Source: Cyanophora paradoxa (lineage: Eukaryota > Glaucocystophyceae > Cyanophorales > Cyanophoraceae). From it: DNA of 64,000 bases. Shown here piece after piece: positions 29,155 through 39,785 of this stretch (position 1 is the stretch's first letter; every line of letters begins with the position of its first letter). The position numbers were made by a program, and so were the translations under genes. The notes beneath the pieces are model-generated. The model did no database searches, had not been told where the DNA came from, and saw only the letters and a program-made list of their open reading frames with translations. The stretch is taken from contig QPMI01000046.1 of the NCBI GenBank assembly GCA_004431415.1, forward strand, positions 89,815 through 153,814. The letters are read 5' to 3'.

Positions 29155-32100
29155 CTACGCGCGCCCCGCCCGCCGCGGCGCGCGCGGTAGCGGTCGCGCT
29201 GCGGGCGCCGCAGCGTCAGCGGGGGCAGCGGAGGAAGGGGCCCCGGGGGGCGGGGCGGGGCGGGGCGGGGCGGGGCGCGCCTCCTCGTCGCTGTACTCGT
29301 CCGAGAAGACATCTTCGGTGTAGTCGTCGGGGATGCGGCCCCGCGAGCGCGGCCGCAGCCGCCCCGCGCTCCGCCGCCCCTCCTGCCGCCCCGCCCCGCT
29401 CAGCCAGACCGGGGCGCGGGGGGGGGGGGGGGGGGGAGGGGGTACCTGGAGCTCGGCGAGGCGGAGCTCGAGGCGGATGACGTGCTCGAGGAGGGCGCGC
29501 TCGAAGGTCGAGCCGGGGCCCCCGCGCCGTGCACGTTCACGTTGATCCCTCCGCCACCTGCCCGCCCCGCTCGCCCGCCCGCACGCCCGCCCGCACGCGC
29601 GCGCGCGCGCGCTCTCGCGCACCTCGCGGCGGCTGCGCGTGTCGAAGTCGCGGTCGCGGTCGCCGTAGCGGGAGCCCGTCTCCTCGTCCCCGCGCAGCGA
29701 GCGCCGGCTGCTCGCGCCCGCAGTGCCGGCGAGCGCGAGCGCGGCGGCGACCCCGCGTCCCGCAGCCGCCGGTCCGCCAGCGCCGACGCCGCCTCCCGCC
29801 GCTCGCGCTCCCGCTGCCGGCGCGGCGCGGCGCGTCAGCGGCGCCGGCCTGCGGCTCCGGCGGCGGCGCCTGCGGACCTCGCGGTAGCGCTCTTCGAGGG
29901 CGCGGTCGGCGCGGTCGCGGTCGCTCAGGGCGCTGATGGGCGACGCGAAGCCCGAGCGGGCGCCCCCGCGGCGCCGCTCCTCCTCCTCGTCCTCGCTGCT
30001 GTCGCCCCCGCCGAAGAGGCCGGTGAAGAAGCCGCGGAAGCCCGGCTGCTGCAGCTGCTGCTCGGGGCGCGGCGAGCGGGCCCCGCGCAGCTCCAGCGGC
30101 TCCGGGTCCACCAGCTGCCCGCTCTGCGCACGCGCCGGCGCCGCGTCGTCGGCCCGGCCGGCGGGGCGGACGCGGGGCGGGGGCGCACGGCGGGGCCGTG
30201 CGGGTGGTGGATTGGGGCCGGCGCGAGGCCGGTCGCCATGGAGGCGGCGAGCTTGGCCGCCAGGTCCGTCGCCCGCTGCGCCCCGCCCCGTCAGAGCGTG
30301 GCGGGCCGAAGGTGCGAGCGGGGCGGGGGGCGCCTGGTGGAACGAGGGGTCGTCCAGGGGCGTGAAGCCGTAGCAGAGGGAGCTGGAGAGGAGGGCCTTG
30401 GTCTCGGCGTCCGGCGGGGGCACCTGCAGCCGGCCGGCGCCGGCGCAGCACCCGCGCGTCAGCCTCGAGAAGCCTCGGGGGCGGCTCGGCGTGGAGGGCG
30501 GGGGCGGGGGCGGGCCTGCTCGCGGAGGGCGAAGAAGACGGGGATGTCGCGGATGAGGGCGATCTCGAGGTCGCGCCGGCACGCCGCCGAGCGCAGCGAC
30601 GGGCCCGACACCACGAAGACCATCCCCCGCGCCGACTTGATCCGCTGCCGCCGGCGTCAGAGGGGCCCAGGGGGGCGGGGCGGGGCGGGGCGGGGCGGGG
30701 CGGGCCTGCTCGACGTCGGCCTTCTCGCGGCCGCGGGGCTCGCGGACCTCGTCGAGCCAGCAGGGGACCTTCCGCGCGAGCAGCGCGTCCCGCAGCCGCA
30801 CCGCGAAGTCACGCAGCTCCGGCGGGTGCGCCGGCGCCACCACCACCGCCTGCTCCCCCCGCTCGGGCCGGCGCGTGGGAGGGGGAGGGCGGCCGCGCGG
30901 GCGCGCGGAAGGGCACCTCGCCGACGGGCTTGAGGGCGGGGCCGAGGCCCTCGGCGACGGCGCCCGGGCCGGCGCCAGCGAGCGCCCGCTGTACGCCCCC
31001 TCGTCGCGCCCGTCCAGCGCGAACTTGCTGCGCCGGCGTCGGCCCCGGCCCCTCGGGCCCCGCCCCCGCGCGGGTGCACCGGAAGGACTCCTTGTTGGCG
31101 TCGCGGGCGGCGGCCTGCTCGCGGGCGAGGCGCAGCTGCTCGCGCTCCCGCTCCAGGCGCTCCGCGGCGAGCGCCGCCTCCTCCTCCAGCCGCTGCTCCT
31201 CGACCGGCGGCAGCGCGGAGCGCCCGAAGCTGGCGCGCGGGCGCGCCGGGGACTGCTCGGGCGCGGGGCGAGCCCGCTGAAGAGGCCGTCGCGGGGGTCC
31301 GCGAGGTCCACGGGGGCCTTCCCGTCCCGGTTCCGCACCGTCACGCTGCCCCGCCCCCGCCCCCGCCCGCGTCAGCCGGCCCCGCCCGCCTCGCGGCGCC
31401 GGCGCGAGGCGCACGAGGCGCCGGCGTCGAGGAGGAGCTTGACGACGTGGTTCTGGCGGAACTGCACGGCGCTGTGCAGCGGCGTGTTCCCCTGCAGGTC
31501 CTGCGCGTTCACCTCCGCGTTCCGCGCCACCAGCTGCGCCCCATCAGACTCGGCGCGGGGCGGGGCGGGGCGGGGCGGGGGGGCGGGCCTTCTGGACGAT
31601 GGCGGGGTGTCCGGCCTTGGCGGCGTAGTGGAGCGGGGACTGCCCCGTGCGCTCGTTGGCGTGGCAGAGCGACTCGTGGTCGAGGCGGTCGATGAGGAAC
31701 GAGGCGATCTCGCCGTGGCCCATCCGGATCGCCACGTCCAGCGCCGTGTCCGTCGCCGCGTCCTGCGCGCGGAAGCTTAGCACGCCCGCCCGCGGCTGGG
31801 CCGAGGGGCTTCCGGGGCGGCCGGCCGGCCCGACGGACCTCGCGGGAGAGGACGCAGCCGAGGTCGGCGAGGCCGCGGACGAGCTCGAGCGAGCCCGTGC
31901 GGACCGCCAGGTGCAGCAGCGGGTTCCCGTCCAGGTCCATCACCCCCGCCTGCCCCGAGGAGGCCGCGTGGGCCGGGGAGGGGGGGTGGGGGAAGGGAAG
32001 GAGAGGGGGGTACGCGCCTTCATGGAGACGAGGGCGGGGAGGGCGCCGGGGAAGCCGACGTCGGCGACGTCCTGCAGGAAGCGGACCATGCCCTCCGACG

Positions 32101-33543
32101 AGAGGCGCGCGCCGCGGCGCACGTCCCGCAGCACCGCGTGCAGCTGCAGCAGCGCCTCCAACTCCCACGCCAGGCCCTCCAGCGTCGCCCCCCGCGGCCC
32201 GGCCGGCGGCGGCGCGATGGCGCCCGTCGCCCCGGGGCCGCCGTAGCCGCGGCCGGCGGTGCGCGGGTTGGGCGGGATCAGGTCCAGCTTGACGCAGGCC
32301 GTGTTGGTCCGCAGCGCGTCGACGACGGCGCGGACCGCCTTGCGGCCGAAGGCGTTCCCGCGCAGCATCAGCGCGTTGATCGCCTGGTTGGCACGAAGCA
32401 TCTCCGCCAGCGCCCGCGTCCCTGCCCGGCGGCTCGGCTCGGCGGGGGCGGGGCGGCGGGGGCGGCGGCGGCGCACCGCTCGGGCCCTTGGCGCCGATGA
32501 AGTTGTAGGACATGTCGAGGATGGTCAGCGTCGTGTTGGTGCGCAGGGCGTCTGCGATCACGCGCGTCTCCTCGTCGTGGATCTGCCGGCGCGGTCGGCG
32601 GCGGCGGCCGAGGCGGCGGGGCGGGCCAGCGCACCGGCGCCGGGCCGTCGTACTCCTCGCGGTCCATCGCGAGCCACTCCGACTCGGCCAGGGCGAGCTC
32701 GCTCTTGTGCCCGCCCTGCTTCCAGTCGCGCAGGCCGAACGACGACGACTGCCGGAGCCTCAGCGGTGCGGCGCAAGGTCAGCGGCGGGGGTCTGTCGGA
32801 CCAGGTTCAGAGAGGTGATCGAACGGTTGTTGCGCAGCACGTCGGCGAGCGCGGAGGCGGCGGTGAAGCAGCTGCGCGGAGGGCGCGAGGACACGTAAAG
32901 GAAAGAAAAGGAAGTGGTTGCGGGAAGAGGTCGCACATGCAGTTGCTCGACAGGTCGAGCACCTGGAGCGTCGAGTTCATCTGCATGCCGCGGGCGAACT
33001 CCAGGACCTGCCAGCCCGCGGGGTCGGCTGCGCACGGAGCTTCGAACACGCGGGTCGGAGGGCTCACGGGCTTGTCGTAGAGCAGGTTGGGCTGTTCGTG
33101 GAGCTTCACATAGAATTCGTTTTCGATGGGGCGACCGTCGGGACCCGCGTCGGGCTGCTTGGCTTGAAGCTCAGGCTGCTTGAAGATTAGCTGGGGCGGC
33201 GAGGGTGAGGCCGCGACTCTCACCATGCCGAATGCGCCCGAAAGATCGAGGAGCTTCACATTTCTGTTCGCCGAAAGAGCTGAGGGGCGGGGCCGTTAGC
33301 CGGCGGTCAGGGCCAAGCAGGCGGGCCGCTCGAACCTGCGCCGAGGCGCTTCCCAATCTCCGGGTCGCAGCTGCCGCGGGCGAGGCGGAGCGACTGGAGC
33401 GGCCCGTTTCGGGCGAGGTCCTCGGCGAGGCGGAGAAGTGCGTTTCTGTCGGGCGGCGACCGAGACAGGTCTAGCTCTGTCGGCTGCTCGAGGCCGATGG
33501 TCTGCGGGACCCCGCTGGCCCCGCCATACCACGCCGGCGGCAT
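29155..33543 (-). CDS. LRR-ankyrin-TIR protein, immune-receptor-like
   Basis: ATG 33543-33541. LRRs of the ribonuclease-inhibitor type: NVKLLDLSG, NSTLQVLDLSSN, ALADVLRNNRSITSLNL, ALRTNTTLTILDMSYN, MLRANQAINALMLRGN. Ankyrin repeats (31957-31273): DGNPLLHLAVRTGSLELVRG, GQSPLHYAAKAGHPAIV, QGNTPLHSAVQFRQNHVV, DGKAPVDLA. A coiled coil follows at 31270-31090. TIR in two exons (about 30868-30707 and 30658-30533): VVVAPAHPPELRDFAVRLRD, KVPCWLD, then RIKSARGMVFVVSG, SAACRRDLEIAL, DIPVFF. The CxxE position of TIR NADases reads CRRD. The tail is acidic, then RS-rich. Many introns are C-rich with GC donors. The stop at 29155 is uncertain; reading may pass into the C2 gene. Confidence 0.68.
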
Positions 33544-33633
33544 CGCTGAGCCGAGAGGCGTCGAATCAAGTGGCGTACCCCAAAACCGAGTGACCAAGCC
33601 ACAGCGAATACAGCCCGCGGCCTGAGCGAATAC
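33544..33633. promoter_or_regulatory. Divergent promoter between the TIR gene and the AAA ATPase gene
   Basis: Only 90 bases separate the two start codons (33543 minus, 33634 plus), so a shared bidirectional promoter is likely. GC-rich, no TATA box seen. Confidence 0.45.
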
Positions 33634-35950
33634 ATGGACGCAACCGAGACCGCAACCGCGCTCGCTCGGCGGGCGCTCGAGCTCGAAGACTCCGACCCCG
33701 CCGAGGCGTCCGCTCTCTACGCGCAGGCGTCCTCGTACGCCGTGCGTGCCGCGGGTATGGAGCCTTCGCAGGATTGTCAGGCGCTCCTCGCCATCGCCAG
33801 CGACTCGTTCCGCGCACGCTCGGGCGTCGTCCGCGAGCGCGCCGCCGCCGCCGCCAGCCCGCAGCCGCAGGACGGCGCCCTATCGGGTCGCCCACAGGCA
33901 CCCGCACAGCAGCCCCTGAGCGCCGAGCTGCCGCCTCTGAGCGGGGAAGAGGCCGAGGTGCGCTCCACTCTCTCTTTGCGCGCGCATTTCGCACGATTGA
34001 TGCTCACGACGTCGCAGATGGCCGAGGGGCTGCTCGCGAGCGTCCTCGAGCGGTCGGCAGAGCGCTCGCTCGAGGAGCGCCGCCCTCTCTTCTCGATCGC
34101 CCTCGCCCACGCGTGCGCGTCGCAGACGCCCGACGACGCGCTGGGGGGACGTCGCCGGCGCCTCCGAGGCGAAGGCGGCCCTGCACGAGAGCGTCATCCT
34201 CCCCGCGCTCATGCGTGCGCCCTCGCTTCTTAATTTTCGCCGCCCGCTTCTCATTCGATGTCCTCCGCCTCTCTGACGGACGCATCGCCGGCCCCCGGCG
34301 GCCGCAGCGCACCTCTTCCGCGGCGTCCGCCAGCCGTGGCTCGGCGTGCTGATGCACGGGCCGCCGGGCACCGGCAAGACGCAGCTCGCGCGGTGCGGCG
34401 CGCCCCCTCGCCGCCGCCTCTGCGCCCGCGGAGGAGTGGCCCCGCGCAGGGCGACGGCCGCCGAGTCCGGCGCCTCCTTCTTCGCGATCGGGCCCTCCGT
34501 TCTCATGTCCAAGTGGTGCGGAATCGCACCTCTCTTTAAGGCTTCCCGGCGCCCGAGGCCGACCTCCCCCGCGCGCAGGGCGGGGCAGAGCGAGCGGTGC
34601 GCCCCGAGCGGCTGCTCGCCGCTCAGCCTCCTCCACCGCCGCGCGCGCGCGCTCGCGCAGGCTCGTGCGGCTGCTGTTCCGCCTGGCGCGGGAGGAGGCC
34701 CCCTGCGTCGTCTTCTTCGACGCGCGCCCGCCCGCCCGCCGCGGGGCCGCGCAGCCTCCGTTCGAGGAGGGGCTGAGAGCGCGCGCCCGGCGCAGGAGGT
34801 GGACGCGCTGACGGGCTCGCGGGGCCGCGGGGGCGACGGCGACGGGGCCGGGGGCCGGCGCGTGCTCACCGAGCTCCTCATCCAGGCGCCCTCCCCCCGC
34901 CCGCTCGCTCGCTCCTCGAGTGCGCGCTACTCGCCTGCGCCTCAGATGTCGGGGCTGCGGCCGGAGGAGCGGGTGACGATCCTGGGGCCACGAACCGCCT
35001 CGAGGACATCGACCCGCCATCCTCCGGTCCGCCCCGCCCCCGCCCCCTCCCCAGCCCCGCGATCGCCTGATCCCCCCCCCCCCCCCCCCCCCCGTCCTCC
35101 CGGTTTTCCCCGCCCCCGTCGAAGGCGCTTCGAGCGGCGAGTCCTTGTACCCCTCCCGGACCTTTCCGCCCGCGAGGCCATCGTCCGGCGGTGCGCATAC
35201 CCCTCCGCTCTGTGCAGCCACCTATCCCGTCACACTACCGCTCGTACCCTTCCGCAGGCTCCTGGCCGACCTGCCCTGCGACCCTGCGTTCGACGCGCGG
35301 TGCGGGCGGAGTATCATTTTTCAGGACCTGTGCCCCATTTTTCTGAATTTCATAGGTTTGTTGATCTTGTTGCCGTTGGGCAGGGCGCTGGCGACGGCAA
35401 CCGACGGGTATTCTGGTGCTGGTGCTGCCCTCGGAGCCCCCGTGCTTTCTCCCGCTCCAGCAGTCTAACTTGAGCTTGCAATTGTGCCCTTCGCGCTCAG
35501 ATTTGGAGTGCCTCGTCCGGGTACGTATACGTGATCTCTTCATTGCGAGCAACCCGGTGCCTCTTCAGCGTGTGAATCCGATGTGGTACCCGTGCAGGAC
35601 GCTGTGATGGTTCGTCTGCCGAGCCGCATCCCTATGCCTGTCTGTACCCCCGGGCTTTGCTTCACCGTGCACGTAACCCTCCCTGCAGGAGCCCGTCCGC
35701 GAGCTCTCGGCTGCCTTTGCTGGTGCCAGTACCGTTGCGGGGGTATCGCATTCGGCGGCCGAGCCCCGCCCGACCCGTGCTGCCGACTTCGAGGTCCCCC
35801 CCCCCCCCCCCCCCCCCCCGACCCCCCCCGCTCCCCTTCCAATTCTTTCCTACACCCTTAAGCTTACCCACCCCGCGCCGGCTGTGTGTGCGCACGCAGG
35901 CCGCACTGAGGCGAATCAAGCCAGCAGCGCATGCGCAGGCCGCAGCGTGA
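33634..35950 (+). CDS. Meiotic-clade AAA ATPase (katanin p60/spastin/VPS4 type)
   Basis: The start MDATETATALARRALELEDS is MIT-like. Then WGDVAGASEAKAALHESVIL, PHLFRGVRQPWLGVLMHGPP and GTGKTQLAR (Walker A near 34370), SGASFFAIGPSVLMSKWCG (pore region), RLVRLLFRLAREEAPCVVFF, then D|EVDALTGSRG across a GC-donor intron (Walker B), RRVLTELLIQ, RFERRVLVPLPDLSAREAIV (arginine-finger region), TDGYSGADLECLVR, a linker, and AALRRIKPA to a TGA at 35948-35950. This is the full order for a hexameric ATPase that severs microtubules or disassembles ESCRT-III. Two one-base gaps relative to the expected ATNR and DPAILRR motifs (about 34987 and 35015) break the frame; they are likely base errors, else the gene is dead. 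A further frame change lies near 34145. Confidence 0.8.
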
Positions 35951-36484
35951 CATTCATGTACGGGTGCATGTGTAAAACACTGTATTGGGACTGTTAACGT
36001 TGTCGCGGGCGAATTCGAAATCTGATATAATTAGGCGGCTGCCAGGCCTAGCTATATAGGCTGCAGCCTTTGTTGCCTTAGTAGTTAGACTGGGCCATTG
36101 GCCAATCATTCATGCTGAGACGGGCTGACGTCGTTGCGTAGCTAGTACTTAGTAGCGGGTTGGGTCAGTACCCCCCCGTTGTTCAGTCGTGTACCCAGCT
36201 GCAGAGGGACCAGTCGCATCTTCTGCACGCACGCCGCCCACGTGCACGCGCTCCTGCCGACTCGGCGCCACGCCCGAGCACATGGGGGACCCTCGGGGGA
36301 CCTATCTATAGCTAAGCTATTCTGACCTTATATAATTATATGATATATATGATTCATTCATTCAATTTCATGCCTTCCGTGTTCGAATCGCCCTGCGATG
36401 AGAATCACGCCTTCGAATCCCGCCCGTTCCACATAATTCCGTTCGATCATGCCCCACGGTCCCCACCTTGCCTGTATACGCCCC
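35951..36484. other. Spacer without genes
   Basis: 3' flank of the ATPase gene, then AT-rich sequence with TATA and CTATAG words. I see no gene. Confidence 0.6.
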
Positions 36485-36832
36485 CACAGTGCTGGAGTAG
36501 ACTAGAGGCTGTGCACGTGGCCGGTAATTCACCAAAAAAAAATGATATGATTATTGCAAGTGGGGGTCAGCTGCTCAAACCACTATTAAGCTTGCTACCC
36601 GTCGGATTGTACTTTTTTTTGAATTGTCTGTCCTTTAAATTTTGTCAGGCTTTTGTACATGTCCAAGTCGGCCAGTTCGCAACACGGACTTTTTCCCGTC
36701 GTCGAATCGACATGTTTTTGAAGTACCCCGCGGCCGGCCCGGCCGGCGCCGCAGCGCAGCTCCTAGCTATAGCTATATTTTTTTTTTTGGTGAATTACCG
36801 GCCACAGTCTCTAGACACCAGCACTGCGGGGG
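36485..36832. mobile_element. MITE with about 50-60 base terminal inverted repeats
   Basis: The left end (CAGTGCTGG...GTGGCCGGTAATTCACC then a run of A) and the right end (a run of T, then GGTGAATTACCGGCCAC...CCAGCACTG) are inverted copies with a few mismatches. The roughly 230-base interior is AT-rich with no convincing gene, the build of a non-autonomous DNA transposon. A related single end lies at 15510-15548. I could not identify a clear target-site duplication or the superfamily. Confidence 0.65.
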
Positions 36833-38007
36833 CTGCCCAGGGGGCATAGAGACAAAATAGCAAAATAACTAAGACAAGAGCACGAAGAGCTATAGGCTAT
36901 AGGCTATAGCCTATAGCCGCGCATTAATATTGTCAGTTCGTGGCATGCAATCGAGCCTGCGCGCGCGGCGGCAAACCGGCGAGGCTTATAGCTAGCTAGC
37001 GGCGAGTAGGCGAGTGGCGAGCGAGCGGCCGCGGCCCGCGGGCCGCTTGACGTGCTGCTCACCGACCCGCCTCCCGCGGCCCCTAGGTCTGCGCCGCGCG
37101 CCGAGGCCTAGGCATCTTTCGTCGCGAATTCGAAGGCCGCGCCGGAACTGCGCGCTGCTGACCGACTTCGTGCTGCTGCGCGGGTCCGGCCGCGGATGGC
37201 GCCACGTGCACGGATCACGGGGCGGTGCGAAGCGCGCGCGGCGTGCGACGGGGCGCGGCAGACAGCGGCGCAGCTGCTTCGGGCGGCTGCGCATGCGCGG
37301 ATCGCTGGGCCCGGCAGCGGGCGAGGCGGAGGCGGAGGCGCGGCGGGCGGCTGCACGGCTCGAGCTCGGCGGGCGGCGGAGCGGAGGCGCGGTGGGCAGC
37401 CGCTGAGCTGCGCAGCTCGGCGGGCGGGCCGAGGCGCGGCTCGCTGGGCGGGCGGCGGCGCGGCTCGCCGGACCGTCGGACGGGGCGGAGGCGCGGCGGG
37501 CGGCGGCGCGGCTCGCCGGGCGCGGTGGATCGGAGGCCTGAGGCGCGGCGGGCGGCTGTGGGGCCCGCCGAGCGCGGCGGAGACGCGCGCGGCCGGGGAC
37601 TCGCCGCGCGCCGGCGCCGGGCAGGACGGCCCGGCGGATCCCGGAGGCGCGGCGGGCGGCGGCAGGGCTCGCCAGGCGGGGCGCGCGGAGGCACTAGCGT
37701 CGGAGGTGCCACGCATGCACGGTGCGACTCGTGCGAGCTGCCAGGCTGTTCCAACTTCCAAGTCGCGATCATCGGATCGAGTCTAGAATGATCTACCGGT
37801 AGATCCGATGATCCCGCGGCCCAGGCCTATATATGGCCTACGCACTGCCAGCAGTGCCAGGCTGCGGCAATGCAGCGGCATATATACTATGATAGCGAGC
37901 GCTACTAGGCTAGTTGCAGGACGAACAGATCATGAGATAGCTTTAAATGGATACTAGACTATTACTAGTACTGTACATGTTCATTTACCCCGGTAGCTAT
38001 GCGAAAT
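36833..38007. other. GC-rich CGGAGGCGCGGCGGGCGG repeats and AT spacer
   Basis: 37290-37690 consists of irregular CGGCGGGCGG / GCTCGCCGGGC repeats that leave every frame open, so long open frames here carry no weight. 37790-38007 is AT-rich. No gene that I can support. Confidence 0.55.
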
Positions 38008-38470
38008 ATATATGACATCCCCAAATTATGTCGGCATGAAAGTTTCAGGCTTGTATGGGGCGGTAAAATTGGGGGGTACTGTCTGGGGTGGCTTAGTGAG
38101 CCCGTATTAATTATGAGTCATTTATGACGTCCCCAAATTATGTCGACGTCGTTTTGTCCCGTCCGAGGCGACATAATTTCGGGACGACATAATAAAGTAG
38201 TGTGCACGTGAGGGCTTTATAATTTTAAGAGCCCGGCGCGTGCCGCAGACTAAGGCCCGCAGTGCGTGTTGAGAGGCCTAGGGATTTTGTCATTCCCCTG
38301 TACTTCATTATGTCATCCCCAAATTATGTCGCCGAAAACTTGACATGACGACATAATTTGAGGACGACATAGTAGGGCGTGCTTAGTGCTACCGTAGTAC
38401 CCCCTCAATTTACCGCCCCATACAAGCCTGAAAATTTCATGCCGACATAATTTGGGGACGTCATATTTCT
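38008..38470. mobile_element. Fold-back element with CCCCAAATTATGTCG motif
   Basis: Outer arms of about 90 bases (38008-38100 and the inverse of 38375-38468) share TCCCCAAATTATGTCGGCAT, CAGGCTTGTATGGGGCGGTA and a CTTAGTG end. Inside are further inverted copies of CCCCAAATTATGTCG (38131, 38175 inverted, 38308, 38345 inverted). This nested palindromic design is that of fold-back or MITE-like elements. No coding capacity. Confidence 0.6.
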
Positions 38471-38740
38471 CATAGAGAAGGGTCCGGATTTCAAACGACA
38501 TAAATTTGACCGTCATATTTTCCTGGATTACGGTATACGTGCACTCTTAAAAAACAATTTGATTAAAAAAAACAAATTTTCTCTGCGGCTGGTCATGATT
38601 CGTCGCTTTCCGGCCCTCCGATTGGCTGAAAGACTGGGAGTCTGGGACTAGTACTAGTCTATTCAATCATGAGGCTATCGCCCGCCGCGCGCGGCGGCCA
38701 CGCGCCGCGGCGGCGCCAGCCGCCGCGGCCGTTGCAAATG

Positions 38741-38900
38741 ACGTTATTTTGCCGCAGAGTGACGTCAAAGCGTTGCATTTCAAGCTCTTCATGAATGTTA
38801 AGGCTAAGATTCCTCCTTGCGAAGACGTCAACTTGTCGCAGAGTGACGTCAAAGCGTTGCATTTCAAGCTCTTCATGAATGTTTAGATTTCGTGTTGCGA
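38741..38900. repeat. Two tandem copies of an 84-base unit
   Basis: GCAGAGTGACGTCAAAGCGT and TTGCATTTCAAGCTCTTCAT recur at 38753 and 38837 with nearly identical context. Each unit contains TGACGTCA, the CREB/bZIP consensus palindrome, so it could bind bZIP factors. No gene lies close enough to assign it. Confidence 0.8.
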
Positions 38901-39599
38901 AGAAGCCTTTCAGTCGGGGCGTCAAAACACAAGTTCGACTCCGGAAAGCTCCCTATGCACACGGACCCAAAGCGTCTCGGCGAGTCCACGCCGACTCCAC
39001 GCCGAGTCCACGGCGACCACTGCAGCTGGGACCGAAGGGCTCGCGACTCGCGAGTCGCGATCGAAGGTAAATTAAATGTGTACAATTGCTTTTATCTATT
39101 TAAATGTGTACAATTGCTTTTTAAATTAGTATACGTAATTATAATGTTATAGACATTTGGTACTGGTTAACCAAATTACTAGTTGAAACTTTTAATTAGA
39201 AATCACCAGCCTGGATCATGGAAGGCCGGCCCTGGATGCCTGGCCGGCACTGCGTCACTGCGGCACTGGCCCAGTGGATGCCCAGTGCGCATGCCCACTA
39301 TAGTATAGCTAGTACTGGGCCACTGCCCACTGGGCCAGTGCCCACTGTGACTGGGCCACGCCGGGGCCGGGGCCAGCCTAGGCAGTGCGCACCAGACTGG
39401 CATGCTTCAGGACTCAGGAGTCAGCCTGGGACTCACTGAGTCAGGACTCCGGGAGTCAGGACCCCGGGCCCGGGGGGTACCGGGTACTACCGGCGCGGTT
39501 TACGTACTACCAGCTGCAGTACTGCAGTACTACCGTACCTAGCCTAGCGCTAGCCTATCGATATATACTATAGTAGTAGCCGACTCGGCGGCGACGCCG

Positions 39600-39785
39600 G
39601 CCCGACGGTCCCTGCAGCTCGCGGGCGGAACTTCGCTCAGCGACTACAGTATCGACATCAGCGCTTACTCGGTGACTGCATCAGCTGCAGCAGTACTAGT
39701 GCAGCTGCCGCAGTGCAGCTGTAGGCTGTCGGGCCCGCGTGCGTTGGAGTGCGCGCGGCTTGATCGGCGGAGGACTCTCACGTCC
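39600..39785 (+). promoter_or_regulatory. Probable promoter of the giant receptor gene
   Basis: Conserved in order with 15200-15036 (minus) upstream of the paralogue. Shared words: CGACGGTCCCTGCA, TATCGACATCAG, CAGCTGCAG blocks, CGTGCGTTGGAGTGCGCGCG, GATCGGCGGAGG. The sequence just before (39190-39590) is CACTGGGCCACTGCCC-type low-complexity. Confidence 0.55.

Noticed and set aside
37000-37790. Overlapping long open frames on both strands
   Set aside because: The sequence is CGGCGGGCGG repeat, which keeps all six frames open; no splice or domain evidence.
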